Shown one piece after another: positions 45,320-55,081 of a stretch of 64,000 nucleotides of DNA (its first letter is position 1; each line of letters opens with the position of its first letter). The notes beneath the pieces are model-generated. The model saw only the letters and a program-made list of their open reading frames with translations. It did no database searches and was not told where the DNA came from. Position numbers and translations under genes: made by a program. The stretch lies in NCBI RefSeq assembly GCF_030055435.1, contig NZ_JASFYG010000005.1:1-64000 (forward strand), in the 5' to 3' direction. This DNA is from Methanothermobacter sp. GTDB lineage: Archaea; Methanobacteriota; Methanobacteria; Methanobacteriales; Methanothermobacteraceae.

Positions 45320-45328
45320 TCGGTTAAA

Positions 45329-45386
45329 GCAACAATGTTGCACCTACGACTGTTATCTGGAATTCGCAACCCCGTCCCGCGAATTC
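45329..45386 (+). promoter_or_regulatory. Two-hairpin leader between tRNA-Ser and S13
   Basis: GCAAC at 45329-45333 pairs with GTTGC at 45337-45341, and GAATTCGC at 45360-45367 pairs perfectly over eight bases with GCGAATTC at 45379-45386 around an AACCCCGTCCC loop. No TATA box is seen between the tRNA and S13, so the S13-S4-S11 operon is probably read through from the tRNA promoter. The hairpins may help tRNA 3' processing or regulate S13/S4 synthesis. Confidence 0.5.
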
Positions 45387-45407
45387 ACTCTTACTGGAGG
45401 TTAATGA

Positions 45408-45857
45408 ATGGAAGAAGAATTCAAACATATGGTTCGTATTGCCAGAAAGGACATTGATGGTAATAAGACCCTGGAAAATGCTCTTACAAGTATAAAGGGC
45501 GTTGGAAAGGCTCTTTCAAGGGCAATAATCATGTCAGCAGGATATGATCTTAACCAGAGGATAGGTTACCTTTCAGATGAGGAAATAGAGAGGCTTGAAG
45601 AGGCCATAAAGAACCCTGCAAAGTACAATATCCCATCATGGATGCTAAACAGGCGTAACGATTATGAGACCGGTGAGGACAAGCACCTCATAGAATCAGA
45701 CCTTGACATGTGCCTCAGAGAGGACCTCAACCGTATGAAGAAAACAAGAAGCTACAAGGGAAGAAGACACGAACTTGGATTACCTGTCAGGGGACAGAGG
45801 ACAAAGTCCACGTTCAGGAAGGGCTCCTCAGTTGGTGTGAGAAGGAAGAAAAGGTAG
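45408..45857 (+). CDS. rps13: Ribosomal protein S13 (uS13)
   Basis: A 149-residue 30S head protein that contacts the P-site t[25 protein letters not shown] (in part) and the helix-two-turn-helix segment [12 protein letters not shown] near 29-40 identify it; the basic tail [17 protein letters not shown] is universal. GGAGG precedes the start. It is the first protein gene after tRNA-Ser. Confidence 0.97.
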   Translation: MEEEFKHMVRIARKDIDGNKTLENALTSIKGVGKALSRAIIMSAGYDLNQRIGYLSDEEIERLEEAIKNPAKYNIPSWMLNRRNDYETGEDKHLIESDLDMCLREDLNRMKKTRSYKGRRHELGLPVRGQRTKSTFRKGSSVGVRRKKR

Positions 45858-45873
45858 ATAAGGAGAGGTTAAA

Positions 45874-46389
45874 ATGGGACACCCACGTAAGGCAAGAAAA
45901 AAGTATGATACTCCACCTCACCCATGGAACGCTGAAAGAATAAAGGAAGAAAACAGGCTTGTGGCAAAGTACGGCCTCAAGAACAAGAAGGAAGTCTGGA
46001 AAGCAGAAACAATGGTGAGGAGATACAGGAGGGATGCAAGGTACCTCCTGGGTATATCAGGTGAACACACAAAGAGAGAGAGGGAACAGCTCCTGGGACA
46101 CCTCGTGAGGGCAGGGATACTCAACGAAGGCGCAAACCTTGAGGACGTCCTTGACCTCACAGTGGAAGATGTGCTTAGGAGAAGACTCCAGACACTGGTT
46201 CACAAAAAGGGACTTGCGAGAACAGTGAAAGAAGCCAGACAGATGGTGGTTCACGGCCACATAGCCCTCGACGGCAGAAAAATAGATGCCCCAGGATACA
46301 TAGTTAAAAGGGGAGAAGAGGACAAAATAGGATTTTACCCATCATCCCCAATGAAAAAACAGATCGAAGCAACCCAGGATGCTGAATAA
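45874..46389 (+). CDS. rps4: Ribosomal protein S4 (uS4)
   Basis: A 171-residue 30S primary assembly protein. [18 protein letters not shown] at the N-terminus and the S4 RNA-binding domain ([28 protein letters not shown] in parts, near 103-130) are clear. In the archaeal alpha-type operon it is a likely autoregulator; no proof is visible beyond the leader hairpins upstream of S13. Confidence 0.97.
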   Translation: MGHPRKARKKYDTPPHPWNAERIKEENRLVAKYGLKNKKEVWKAETMVRRYRRDARYLLGISGEHTKREREQLLGHLVRAGILNEGANLEDVLDLTVEDVLRRRLQTLVHKKGLARTVKEARQMVVHGHIALDGRKIDAPGYIVKRGEEDKIGFYPSSPMKKQIEATQDAE

Positions 46390-46407
46390 ATTCCGGGAGA
46401 GATAAAA

Positions 46408-46800
46408 ATGGCTGAAAAGGAAAAATGGGGAATCGCAAATATTTACTCATCATTCAACAACACAATAATCACCATTACAGACATAACAGGCGCAGAGACC
46501 ATCACACAGTGGTCCGGCGGTAAGGTTGTTAGGGCTGACCGTCAGGAGTCCTCACCCTTTGCTGCAATGGAAGCCGCAACAAGGGCGGCTGATGATGCAA
46601 AGGAGAAGGGTATCGTCGGTCTTCACATTAGGGTGAGGGCACCAGGTGGAAACGGCCCGAGAACACCAGGACCCGGTGCACAGGCAGCCATAAGGGCCCT
46701 TGCAAGGGCAGGAATGAAGATAGGCAAAATTGAGGATGTAACTCCCATACCTCATGATGGCACAGGAAGACCTGGAGGTAAGAGGGGAAGAAGGGTCTAA
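46408..46800 (+). CDS. rps11: Ribosomal protein S11 (uS11)
   Basis: A 130-residue 30S platform protein near the mRNA exit. [22 protein letters not shown] (in part, near 7-28), [27 protein letters not shown] (in parts) and the C-terminal [21 protein letters not shown] (in parts) match the family. RpoD starts one base after its stop. Confidence 0.98.
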   Translation: MAEKEKWGIANIYSSFNNTIITITDITGAETITQWSGGKVVRADRQESSPFAAMEAATRAADDAKEKGIVGLHIRVRAPGGNGPRTPGPGAQAAIRALARAGMKIGKIEDVTPIPHDGTGRPGGKRGRRV

Positions 46801-46801
46801 A

Positions 46802-47596
46802 ATGGATATTGCTCTTAAGGAAAAAACTGATACCGAAATGGTCTTTGTGGTCAGTGGCGTAACCGTTCCATTCATAAACGCCATAAGGAGGATCTGCATG
46901 ATGGAGGTCCCCACACTGGCGATCGAGTACGTTAACATGTACAGGAACGACGCCAGGATGTTTGATGAGGTACTCGCCCACAGGCTTGGACTGGTACCCC
47001 TCAAAGCTGACCCTGAATTCATTGAGGGCCTGCAAATGCCTGAGGAGTGTGACTGTGAGGAATACTGCTCCGAATGCAGTGTATCATTCACACTCAAAAA
47101 GAAGGGTCCCGGTGTCGTCTACTCCAGGGATCTTCTATCAGAGACACCTGCAGTCAAACCGGTATATCCCGATATACCCCTGGTGAAGCTGGGGGATGAG
47201 GATGAGGTTGAACTGGAGGCTGTGGCACAGCTCGGGGTGGGGATGGAGCATGCCAAGTGGCAGCCCACAGCAGCATGCGCATACAAGTACTACCCCAGGA
47301 TAACATTCACAGAGGAATGCGATGAGTGCCTGGAATGTGTGGAGGCTTGTCCAAGGGGAGTTCTTGGAGGAGAATCAGGGAAACCTGAGGTACTTGACGT
47401 TGAAAACTGTTCAATGTGCAAGAGCTGTGTGAGGGCATGTGATAAAGGAGCAATAATTGTGGGATATGAGGAAGGCAAGTTCATATTCAGGATAGAGACC
47501 GACGGATCAGTTGACCCCAGGGATGTCCTTCTTAAGGCATGTGACATCCTCAGAGACAAGGCAGAAGGGGTAATAACATTTTGTGAAGGAGGCTAA
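46802..47596 (+). CDS. rpoD: DNA-directed RNA polymerase subunit D with 4Fe-4S domain
   Basis: A 264-residue alpha-like subunit (Rpb3 homologue) that dimerises with subunit L to start polymerase assembly. The start ATG at 46802 follows the S11 stop; the ORF from 46754 would overlap S11. [23 protein letters not shown] near 19-41 (in part) is the dimer domain. A ferredoxin-like insert carries two full cluster motifs, [12 protein letters not shown] (about 173-184) and [12 protein letters not shown] (about 200-211). Some archaeal D subunits lack or have lost one cluster; this one keeps all eight Cys. Confidence 0.97.
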   Translation: MDIALKEKTDTEMVFVVSGVTVPFINAIRRICMMEVPTLAIEYVNMYRNDARMFDEVLAHRLGLVPLKADPEFIEGLQMPEECDCEEYCSECSVSFTLKKKGPGVVYSRDLLSETPAVKPVYPDIPLVKLGDEDEVELEAVAQLGVGMEHAKWQPTAACAYKYYPRITFTEECDECLECVEACPRGVLGGESGKPEVLDVENCSMCKSCVRACDKGAIIVGYEEGKFIFRIETDGSVDPRDVLLKACDILRDKAEGVITFCEGG

Positions 47597-47599
47597 GTC

Positions 47600-47965
47600 A
47601 TGGCTAGGAAGATTACCAAGACAAATCCTAATCTCATAAAACTCATACGCAACCTCAGAAAGAAATCATCCCAGGAGGGCGCGGCGATCTGGAAGGACGT
47701 TGCAAGGAGGCTCGAAAGACCCACAAGGAACAGGGCCGCCGTTAACATTTCCAAGATAAACAGGTACACAGATGAAAATGAAACTGTAATCGTACCTGGA
47801 AAGGTCCTTGGAAGCGGTAGCCTTGACCATAAGGTTCAGGTGGTCGCCCTATCGTTTTCACAGACAGCCAGGGATAAGATAGAGGGCGCTGGTGGAGAGT
47901 GCTTGACACTCGGAAAGATCGTTGAAGAGAATCCTACCATAAAGAACATCAGGATAATAGAATAA
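47600..47965 (+). CDS. rpl18e: Ribosomal protein L18e (eL18)
   Basis: A 121-residue L15-like archaeal/eukaryotic 50S protein. [24 protein letters not shown] (in part), [17 protein letters not shown] and [20 protein letters not shown] (in part) identify it. GAAGGAGG precedes the ATG, three bases after RpoD ends. Confidence 0.96.
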   Translation: MARKITKTNPNLIKLIRNLRKKSSQEGAAIWKDVARRLERPTRNRAAVNISKINRYTDENETVIVPGKVLGSGSLDHKVQVVALSFSQTARDKIEGAGGECLTLGKIVEENPTIKNIRIIE

Positions 47966-47975
47966 GGTGTTGCTC

Positions 47976-48398
47976 ATGATCATCAATGGAGAAGGACATA
48001 TTCTCGGTAGACTGGCAAGTGTGGTCAGCCAGAAACTCCTGGAAGGGGAGGAAGTGGTTGTCCTCAATGCTGAGAAAATCATAATCACAGGCTCAAAGCA
48101 GTGGGCATACAGAAAGTACAAGCAGAGGATTGACAGGGCCAGCATATCAAACCCCCGCAGAATGGGTCCAAAGTACCCTAGAAGACCCGATGACATATTC
48201 AGAAGAACCGTGAGGGGAATGCTTCCCTACAGGAAATCAAGGGGCAGAGAGGCTTTCAAGGGACTTAAGGCATATGTTGGTGTTCCAAGGGAATTCAAGG
48301 ATGAAGAAATGATTGAAATACCTGAAGCAAGGGCAGGTAACATAAAGAAGGGAATGGAGCTTGGAGAACTCTCAGAACTTCTGGGTGCTAAATTCTAA
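47976..48398 (+). CDS. rpl13: Ribosomal protein L13 (uL13)
   Basis: A 140-residue 50S assembly protein. I set the start at ATG 47976, six bases after AGGTG, giving the conserved [14 protein letters not shown]; the ORF from 47967 starts inside the ribosome site. [26 protein letters not shown] (in part) is the family core. Confidence 0.96.
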   Translation: MIINGEGHILGRLASVVSQKLLEGEEVVVLNAEKIIITGSKQWAYRKYKQRIDRASISNPRRMGPKYPRRPDDIFRRTVRGMLPYRKSRGREAFKGLKAYVGVPREFKDEEMIEIPEARAGNIKKGMELGELSELLGAKF

Positions 48399-48414
48399 TT
48401 TAGGGAGTGTAATC

Positions 48415-48816
48415 ATGAGGAAGGTTGTTCATACAAGTGGCAAAAGGAAGACTGCCATTGCAAGGGGAACCATCAGTGAAGGTAAGGGTAGAGTGAGAAT
48501 CAATAAGGTGCCTGTGGAGCTCTACACACCTGAACTTGCAAGGCTCAAGATCATGGAACCACTGAAGCTGGCCGGTGATATCGTTAATGATGTGGACATA
48601 AACATCAAGGTCGTTGGAGGAGGAGTCGTAGGTCAGGCAGAGGCTGCAAGGATGGTCATAGCCAGGGGTCTTGTGGAATGGACAGGTGACATGGACCTCA
48701 AAGAGAAGTTTGTCAGGTACGACAGGACAATGCTTGTAGGGGACCCCAGGCGTTCAGAGCCCAAGAAGTACGGTGGACGCGGCGCCCGTGCAAGGAGACA
48801 GAAGAGTTACAGGTAG
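48415..48816 (+). CDS. rps9: Ribosomal protein S9 (uS9)
   Basis: A 133-residue 30S protein whose C-terminus reaches the P-site tRNA. The product begins [19 protein letters not shown], with GGAGTG before the ATG; the longer ORF from 48361 overlaps L13. [20 protein letters not shown] (in part) and the end RARRQKSYR are universal S9 marks. Confidence 0.97.
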   Translation: MRKVVHTSGKRKTAIARGTISEGKGRVRINKVPVELYTPELARLKIMEPLKLAGDIVNDVDINIKVVGGGVVGQAEAARMVIARGLVEWTGDMDLKEKFVRYDRTMLVGDPRRSEPKKYGGRGARARRQKSYR

Positions 48817-48874
48817 ATCAGGCGATAACTTTATATATTTTTATTTTATAAAATAGAGAGTAGAATGATTCAGT

Positions 48875-49042
48875 ATGATTCCAGTAAGATGTTTAAGCTG
48901 CGGAAAACCGGTATCAGCCTATTTCGATGAGTATCAGAAAAGAGTGGCTGATGGAGAGGACCCAAAGGATGTCCTTGATGACCTGGGTCTTAAGAGGTAC
49001 TGCTGCAGACGAATGCTAATTTCACATGTTGATACATGGTAG
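48875..49042 (+). CDS. rpoN: DNA-directed RNA polymerase subunit N (Rpb10), short gene
   Basis: A 55-residue zinc-binding polymerase subunit, hand-called. [11 protein letters not shown] at residues 2-12 and [14 protein letters not shown] near 39-52 hold the zinc Cys, including the unusual paired Cys of the family. The ATG at 48875 gives the canonical length. TATATATTTTTATTTTATAAAA-like DNA upstream (48829-48855, read in part) could supply an extra promoter. The stop TAG ends at 49042 and the tRNA acceptor begins at 49043. Confidence 0.95.
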   Translation: MIPVRCLSCGKPVSAYFDEYQKRVADGEDPKDVLDDLGLKRYCCRRMLISHVDTW

Positions 49043-49165
<123 letters not shown>

Positions 49166-49215
49166 TCAAAACAATCCAAGAACCTCTATTTTAAGTTTTT
49201 CTTGGAGGCAATGGA

Positions 49216-49395
49216 ATGGCGTCAAAAAAACTCACACGTTTTGAAAGGGCTAGGTTGATAGGTGCCAGGGCACTCCAGATATCAATGGGTGCAAGACCCC
49301 AGGTTGATATTGAGGATTCACTGGACCCCGTTGATATAGCCAGGAAGGAACTTGAAAAGAAGGTAATGCCACTGGATGTTAGAAGAGACAAATAA
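49216..49395 (+). CDS. rpoK: DNA-directed RNA polymerase subunit K (Rpb6/omega), short gene
   Basis: A 59-residue omega-type subunit that clamps the largest polymerase subunit. The core [25 protein letters not shown] (in part, near 4-28) is the universal Rpb6/omega motif, and the end [21 protein letters not shown] (in part) fits archaeal K. GGAGG lies seven bases before the ATG at 49216; another ATG at 49211 is out of frame. It follows the tRNA by 50 bases. Confidence 0.95.
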   Translation: MASKKLTRFERARLIGARALQISMGARPQVDIEDSLDPVDIARKELEKKVMPLDVRRDK

Positions 49396-49446
49396 ACTCT
49401 AATAAACCACTATTTTTCCATGTAGAGTTTATTGTGAGGTGTTTTT

Positions 49447-50697
49447 GTGGAAAGTATAATTGAAGATGTTAGAGTAAGAAAAATTCTTGATAGCAGGGGA
49501 AACCCAACGGTTGAGGTTGATGTTATAACCTGGAACGGCTTTGGAAGGGCAGCAGCCCCCAGCGGTGCAAGTACAGGTTCCAGGGAGGTCACAGCCTTCC
49601 CATCAGGTGGGGTTGATGAGATCATAACAGAGGTCGAGGATATAATCTCATCAGAACTCATAGGAATGGATGCCGTGGACCTGCAGGACATAGACCTCGT
49701 TTTAAAGGAGATTGATGGAACAGAGAACCTCTCATCACTGGGGGGAAACACTGTGGTGGCTGTTTCAATGGCAACCGCCAGGGCAGCCGCGTCATCATAC
49801 AATATGCCCCTCTACAGGTTCCTGGGTGGCAACCTTGCAACTGCCATACCATACCCTCTGGGCAACATGATAAACGGGGGAGCCCATGCTGGAGAGAACG
49901 CACCTGACATACAGGAGTTCCTTGTGGTGCCTGTGGGCGCAGAGGACATAACAGAGGCGGTATTTGCAAATGCAGCAGTCCATAAGAAGATAAGGGAACT
50001 AATACAGAAAAAGGACCCCTCCTTCACGGGAGGTAAAGGTGATGAGGGAGGATGGGTGCCAAGCCTATCAAACCATGATGCCCTTGAGATACAGGTAACA
50101 GCCTGTGAGGAGGTCACAGATGAACTCGGCGTTGAGGTCAGACCATCACTGGACCTTGCAGCAAGTGAATTCTGGGACCCTGAAATTGAGAAGTACGTCT
50201 ACAAACAGGAGAAGGTCCAGAAGGACACCGGTGAACAGATAGAGTTTGTCAGGGAAATCATTGAGACCTACGACATGTACTATGTTGAGGACCCATTCCA
50301 TGAGGGCGACTTCGAAGGATTTGCGGAACTCACATCACTTGTAGGGGACCGCTGCATAATCTGCGGTGACGACATCTTCGTAACCAACAGGGAGATACTC
50401 AGAGAGGGCATAGAGATGGGTGCCGCCAATGGTATAATAATTAAACCAAACCAGATAGGTACGCTCACAGACACCTACCTGACAGTCAAACTTGCCCGTG
50501 AGAACCGTTACACCCCTGTGGTCTCCCACAGGTCAGGTGAGACGACAGATGATACAATAGCCCACCTTGCAGTGGCATTCGGCGCACCACTCATCAAGAC
50601 AGGCGCTATAGGCGGTGAGAGGATAGCCAAACTGAATGAACTCATACGCATACAGGAAGAGATTCCATATTCAAGCATGGCTGAACTGCCATTTTAA
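49447..50697 (+). CDS. eno: Enolase
   Basis: A 416-residue phosphopyruvate hydratase of glycolysis and gluconeogenesis. [17 protein letters not shown] (near 9-25) heads the N-terminal domain. [19 protein letters not shown] (in part) contains the flexible catalytic loop, with EDPFHEGDF and GDDIFVTN giving metal ligands, the catalytic Lys in [10 protein letters not shown], and SHRSGETTD near 360-368. It begins with GTG after GAGGTG. It is followed after 24 bases by S2. Confidence 0.97.
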   Translation: MESIIEDVRVRKILDSRGNPTVEVDVITWNGFGRAAAPSGASTGSREVTAFPSGGVDEIITEVEDIISSELIGMDAVDLQDIDLVLKEIDGTENLSSLGGNTVVAVSMATARAAASSYNMPLYRFLGGNLATAIPYPLGNMINGGAHAGENAPDIQEFLVVPVGAEDITEAVFANAAVHKKIRELIQKKDPSFTGGKGDEGGWVPSLSNHDALEIQVTACEEVTDELGVEVRPSLDLAASEFWDPEIEKYVYKQEKVQKDTGEQIEFVREIIETYDMYYVEDPFHEGDFEGFAELTSLVGDRCIICGDDIFVTNREILREGIEMGAANGIIIKPNQIGTLTDTYLTVKLARENRYTPVVSHRSGETTDDTIAHLAVAFGAPLIKTGAIGGERIAKLNELIRIQEEIPYSSMAELPF

Positions 50698-50721
50698 CAT
50701 CAAACTTACTGAGGTGATATA

Positions 50722-51318
50722 TTGTCAGAACTACTGATACCATTAGACAAATACCTTGCAGCAGGACTGCACATTGGAACACAGCAGAAGACAGCTGATA
50801 TGGAGAAATACATCTACCGTGTGAGATCAGATGGACTCTACGTCCTTGATATAAGGAAAACAAATGACAGGATAATAGCGGCCTCAAAGTTCCTTGCAAA
50901 GTATGAACCAGACGATATACTGGCCGTATCCACAAGGCAGTATGGACAGGAACCTGTCAGGAAATTCGGTGAGGTGACAGGTGCAAGGACAATACCAGGC
51001 AGGTTCATCCCCGGGACACTGACAAACCCCAACTATGCAAAGTTCATTGAACCACAGGTGCTGGTTGCCACTGATCCAAGATCAGATTCACAGGCAATAG
51101 TCGAGGCCAAACAGATAGGCCTGCCTGTTGTGGCACTCTGCGACACAGAGAACCTCCTTGGAAATGTTGACATTGCAATACCCGTCAACAACAAGGGCCG
51201 TAAGGCCATAGCCCTTGTTTACTGGCTCCTGGCAAGGCAGCTTCTCAGGGAGAAGGGTGTGCTCAAGGAGGATGAGGACCTGGATGTGCCTCCCACTGAA
51301 TTTGAACTGAAAATTTAG
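50722..51318 (+). CDS. rps2: Ribosomal protein S2 (uS2)
   Basis: A 198-residue archaeal 30S protein needed for mRNA loading. [24 protein letters not shown] (in part, near 12-35), the PGTLTNP motif and [21 protein letters not shown] (in part) are family marks. It starts with TTG, placed by GAGGTGAT five bases upstream. Confidence 0.97.
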   Translation: MSELLIPLDKYLAAGLHIGTQQKTADMEKYIYRVRSDGLYVLDIRKTNDRIIAASKFLAKYEPDDILAVSTRQYGQEPVRKFGEVTGARTIPGRFIPGTLTNPNYAKFIEPQVLVATDPRSDSQAIVEAKQIGLPVVALCDTENLLGNVDIAIPVNNKGRKAIALVYWLLARQLLREKGVLKEDEDLDVPPTEFELKI

Positions 51319-51327
51319 AGTGGTTCT

Positions 51328-52170
51328 ATGATAAGAAGACCTGCAGTGGCGGGAGCTTTCTATGAGCGGGACCCTGCAGCGCTCAGAAGGCGAATTGAGT
51401 GGTGCTTCAACCATGAACTGGGGCCAGGAGGCCTCCCAGTCAGGGGTTCCGCCAGGAAAATAAAGGGGGTGATCGCCCCCCACGCAGGTTACATGTACTC
51501 AGGACCTGTGGCAGCCCACGCATACCATGAGCTGGTATCAGATGGTATACCTGAAACATTCGTGATAATCTGCCCCAACCACACAGGCATGGGGTCAGGC
51601 GTCTCACTGATGCAGAGGGGAGCATGGGAAACACCCCTCGGTGTCGTGGATATTGACAGCGAACTTGCAGAGGCCATTGTAAGGGAATCAGGCATCATTG
51701 ATATTGATGGGACCGCCCACCTCGGAGAGCACAGCTGTGAGGTCCATGTACCATTCATCCAGTACTTCACAGATAGATTCAGAATAGTCCCCATCACAAT
51801 GTGGATGCAGGACCAGGAGACAGCCACAGACATTGGACATGCAGTGGCTATAGCGATTGAGAGGACAGAGAGGGACGCGGTGGTCATTGCAAGCACTGAC
51901 TTCACCCATTACACTCCCAGTGACGTTGCCAGATCCATTGACAGCAGGATAATTGAGAGGATAACTCAAATGGACGATACAGGTATGTACAGTGTTATCA
52001 CGGAACTAAATGCAACCATGTGTGGTTACGGGCCAGTGGCCGCCAACATCACAGCATCCAGGATGCTCGGTGCCAGTGAGTGCAGGCTCCTGAAGTATGC
52101 CACAAGTGGTGATATAACAGGGGACCAGAGTTCAGTTGTGGGCTACGCCTCCCTTGTCCTGAGAGGCTGA
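51328..52170 (+). CDS. MEMO1 family protein
   Basis: A 280-residue protein of the MEMO family, related in fold to extradiol ring-cleaving dioxygenases. IRRPAVAGAFYERDPAALR (in part) opens the protein. Conserved metal-site residues occur in APHAGYMYSGPVAAHAY (His near 51), PNHTG and LGEHSCEVHVPFIQYF. The biochemical role in archaea is unresolved, and this gene is constantly found beside mevalonate-pathway genes, as here (ten bases before mevalonate kinase). Confidence 0.92.
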   Translation: MIRRPAVAGAFYERDPAALRRRIEWCFNHELGPGGLPVRGSARKIKGVIAPHAGYMYSGPVAAHAYHELVSDGIPETFVIICPNHTGMGSGVSLMQRGAWETPLGVVDIDSELAEAIVRESGIIDIDGTAHLGEHSCEVHVPFIQYFTDRFRIVPITMWMQDQETATDIGHAVAIAIERTERDAVVIASTDFTHYTPSDVARSIDSRIIERITQMDDTGMYSVITELNATMCGYGPVAANITASRMLGASECRLLKYATSGDITGDQSSVVGYASLVLRG

Positions 52171-52180
52171 GGGTGAAACC

Positions 52181-53098
52181 TTGAAGTCACGGGCATCAGC
52201 ACCTGCCAAGGCCATTCTTTTTGGTGAACATGCAGTTGTATATGGGAAACCGGCGATTGCAGCTGCAATAGATAGAAGGGTGACCGTAACCCTAGGGGAT
52301 TCATCTGAAAATCGGGTTACCATACCATCCCTGGGAGTTGATTTCAGATCTGAATCCAACCCTCAAGGGGGTATTCTTGACTACGTTAGTAAAGCTCTCC
52401 AGCTATATCATGATGGCTCACCACTCAGTATTCAGATCGAAATGGAGATACCGGTGGGGTCAGGCCTTGGCTCATCAGCGGCACTCACAGTTGCACTTAT
52501 AGGGGCTCTTGACGGATACCATGGAAGGGAATCAGAACCCGGGGATACCGCAGCGAGGGCCCACAGGGTTGAACTTGAAGTCCAGGGAGCTGCAAGTCCC
52601 CTTGACACCACAGTGAGCACATATGGCGGTCTGGTGTACCTTGACAGTCAGAGGAATGTGGAAAAATTTGATGCACGGCTTCATGATCTTGTAATAGCAC
52701 ACATGGACCATTCAGGTGACACTGCAGAGATGGTTGCAGGAGTCGCAGAACTTCGAAGCAGGTTCCCGGCTGTCGTGGATGGAATCATGGACACGGTTGA
52801 GATGATAACCCTCAGGGCCTACAGGGCACTTCTGAGTAACAACCCTGAACCTCTAGGGGACCTTATGAACATAAACCAGGGGCTCCTTGACGCCATGGGT
52901 GTGTCCACACTGGAACTTTCAATGATGGTCTATGAGGCCAGAAGGGCAGGAGCAGCCGGCTCCAAAATCACAGGTGCTGGGGGAGGAGGGAGCATAATAG
53001 CATACTGCCCTGGCTGTGCAGAAGATGTTGCTGAGGCCCTTAACAGGGACTGGAATGCAATGAAGGCCAGGTTCTCAGAAGAGGGTCTGATCAGGTAA
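52181..53098 (+). CDS. mvk: Mevalonate kinase
   Basis: A 305-residue GHMP kinase that phosphorylates mevalonate in archaeal isoprenoid synthesis. SAPAKAILFGEHAVVYGKPAIA near 6-27 (in part), the ATP-binding PVGSGLGSSAALTVALIG near 90-107 and the C-terminal KITGAGGGGSIIAYC near 267-281 are the three GHMP motifs. The TTG start follows GAGGGTGAAACC. With the next two genes it forms the lipid-precursor block. Confidence 0.96.
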   Translation: MKSRASAPAKAILFGEHAVVYGKPAIAAAIDRRVTVTLGDSSENRVTIPSLGVDFRSESNPQGGILDYVSKALQLYHDGSPLSIQIEMEIPVGSGLGSSAALTVALIGALDGYHGRESEPGDTAARAHRVELEVQGAASPLDTTVSTYGGLVYLDSQRNVEKFDARLHDLVIAHMDHSGDTAEMVAGVAELRSRFPAVVDGIMDTVEMITLRAYRALLSNNPEPLGDLMNINQGLLDAMGVSTLELSMMVYEARRAGAAGSKITGAGGGGSIIAYCPGCAEDVAEALNRDWNAMKARFSEEGLIR

Positions 53099-53125
53099 AA
53101 CTCTTATCACTTAAAGGGGCATCTT

Positions 53126-53920
53126 ATGATCATTCTCAAAGTAGGTGGAAGTGTAATTACCAGAAAGGACTCTGAGGAACCTGAAATAGATTCAGAAAAC
53201 CTTCAGAGGATAGCCTCAGAGATTGCAGACGCTTCACCATCATCAATCATTATAATACATGGGGCTGGATCATTCGGCCATCCATTCGCACGAAAATACG
53301 GGATAGGATCTGAAATAAAGGATGAGGAGGAATTCAGAAAGCTGAGATTTGGATCCGCAGTCACACAGAGCTGGGTCAGGAAACTCAATACACATATCTG
53401 TGATGCACTCCTTGATGAGGGAATACCGGCGGTCTCCATGCCGCCATCGGCTTTCATAAGGGCAGAGAATGGCCGTATCAGGGGTGCTGATCTTTCAATG
53501 ATAGAATCCTACCTGAAGGAGGGGATGGTTCCTGTAAGTTACGGTGACGTGGTCCTTGACTTAAACCCCAGTGTGAGGTTCTCCGTGATATCAGGGGACC
53601 AGCTCATAAACCACTTCTCCATCAGGTTAAGGCCAGAGAGGGTCATCCTGGGAACAGATGTAGACGGAGTTTACACCAGAAACCCAAAGAAATACCCTGA
53701 TGCAAGGCTTCTTGACGTTATAGGATCCCTTGATGATCTCGAATCCCTTGATGGGACAGTGACCACCGACGTTACAGGTGGAATGGTTGGTAAGGTAAAG
53801 GAACTCCTGGTTCTCGCAGAGAGGGGCGTAGAATCAGAGATAATAAATGCTTGCGTGCCTGGAAATGTCATGAAGGCACTCCGCGGAGAGGCTGTTAGGG
53901 GCACCAGGATCCGAAAATAG
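53126..53920 (+). CDS. ipk: Isopentenyl phosphate kinase
   Basis: A 264-residue amino-acid-kinase-fold enzyme that converts isopentenyl phosphate to IPP, the last step of the alternative archaeal mevalonate pathway. ILKVGGSVITRK at 3-14 and IIHGAGSFGHPFARKYG near 44-60, whose His is diagnostic for IPK, are present. GTDVDGVYTRNPK near 174-186 is the nucleotide region. No phosphomevalonate kinase is seen beside it, as expected for this route. Confidence 0.95.
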   Translation: MIILKVGGSVITRKDSEEPEIDSENLQRIASEIADASPSSIIIIHGAGSFGHPFARKYGIGSEIKDEEEFRKLRFGSAVTQSWVRKLNTHICDALLDEGIPAVSMPPSAFIRAENGRIRGADLSMIESYLKEGMVPVSYGDVVLDLNPSVRFSVISGDQLINHFSIRLRPERVILGTDVDGVYTRNPKKYPDARLLDVIGSLDDLESLDGTVTTDVTGGMVGKVKELLVLAERGVESEIINACVPGNVMKALRGEAVRGTRIRK

Positions 53921-53934
53921 ATCATTATCATCAC

Positions 53935-54030
53935 CTGTCACATGACAGCGGGTTAAGGGAAATTTGAAGACACCATAGTAAGATGAAAAGTTCAGGATTA
54001 TAAATTAAGGGAAATTTGAAGGGCGTTAAA
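53935..54030 (+). promoter_or_regulatory. Promoter region of the isomerase gene with palindrome and direct repeat
   Basis: CTGTCA-CA-TGACAG at 53935-53948 is a perfect 6+6 palindrome. TTAAGGGAAATTTGAAG occurs twice, at 53953-53969 and 54005-54021. A TATA element (TTATAAAT at about 53998-54005) lies 26-33 bases before the ATG at 54031. These suggest an internal promoter with possible operator sites that lets the second half of the lipid cluster be controlled on its own. Confidence 0.5.
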
Positions 54031-55077
54031 ATGATTTCGGATAGAAAACTGGAGCATTTAATCCTGTGCACAAGCTGTGACGTGGAGTACAGGAAGAGGA
54101 CAGGCTTCGAGGAAATTGAAATAGTTCACAGGGCCATACCTGAGATAAACAGGGAAAAGATAGATATAAGCCTAGATTTCCTGGGTAAGGAGCTTTCATC
54201 ACCCATAATGATAAGTGCAATTACAGGCGGACACCCTGCAGCCCTCAAAATAAACAGGGAACTTGCAAGGGCCTCAGAGGAACTTGGAATTGCACTTGGA
54301 CTTGGAAGCCAGAGGGCAGGTGTTGAACACCCTGAGGTTGAGGAGACCTACACTATAGCAAGGAGAGAGGCCCCATCGGCGATGCTCGTGGGTAACATTG
54401 GAAGCTCCCACATTGAATATGCAGAAAGGGCGGTTGAGATGATAGACGCAGATGCACTCGCAGTGCACCTCAACCCCCTCCAGGAGTCAATACAGCCAGG
54501 GGGCGATGTGGACTCAACCGGGGCCCTAGAATCCATATCATCAATTGTGAAATCCATGGATGTCCCTGTAATGGTCAAGGAGACAGGTGCAGGTATATCC
54601 TCAGAGGACGCCATAAAACTAGAATCATGTGGAGTGGCGGCCATAGACGTTGCAGGTGCAGGCGGCACCAGCTGGGCCGCAGTTGAAACCTACCGTGCAG
54701 AAGACAGATACATGGGTGAGCTTTTCTGGGACTGGGGAATACCCACCGCTGCAAGCACCGTGGAGGTTGCAGAGTCAGTAAACATACCTGTGATTGCATC
54801 AGGGGGCATAAGAAGTGGAATTGACGCTGCAAAGGCCATAGCCCTAGGTGCAACAATGACTGGAATAGCACTCCCCGTACTTGAAGCTGCAGGCCAGGGC
54901 CACAGGGCCGTTATAAGGGTAATTGAAAGGTTCAACGAGGCACTTAAAACCGCCATGTACCTTGCAGGTGCAGAAACACTTGACGATCTCAAAAATTCAC
55001 AGGTCATAATAATGGGCAGAACCAGAGAATGGCTAAATGAAAGGGGCTTTGAAACAATAAAATACGCCAGGAGGTAA
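54031..55077 (+). CDS. fni: Type 2 isopentenyl-diphosphate delta-isomerase
   Basis: A 348-residue FMN- and NADPH-dependent isomerase that balances IPP and DMAPP. TMIM-barrel marks are [12 protein letters not shown] near 60-71, LGSQRAG near 95-101, HLNPLQE near 150-156, GGTSWAAVE near 217-225 and [18 protein letters not shown] near 262-279 for the phosphate loop. The start is ATG 54031, preferred over 54016 because a TATA box 26-33 bases upstream suggests a leaderless message. RNase J follows after four bases. Confidence 0.95.
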   Translation: MISDRKLEHLILCTSCDVEYRKRTGFEEIEIVHRAIPEINREKIDISLDFLGKELSSPIMISAITGGHPAALKINRELARASEELGIALGLGSQRAGVEHPEVEETYTIARREAPSAMLVGNIGSSHIEYAERAVEMIDADALAVHLNPLQESIQPGGDVDSTGALESISSIVKSMDVPVMVKETGAGISSEDAIKLESCGVAAIDVAGAGGTSWAAVETYRAEDRYMGELFWDWGIPTAASTVEVAESVNIPVIASGGIRSGIDAAKAIALGATMTGIALPVLEAAGQGHRAVIRVIERFNEALKTAMYLAGAETLDDLKNSQVIIMGRTREWLNERGFETIKYARR

Positions 55078-55081
55078 TAAT

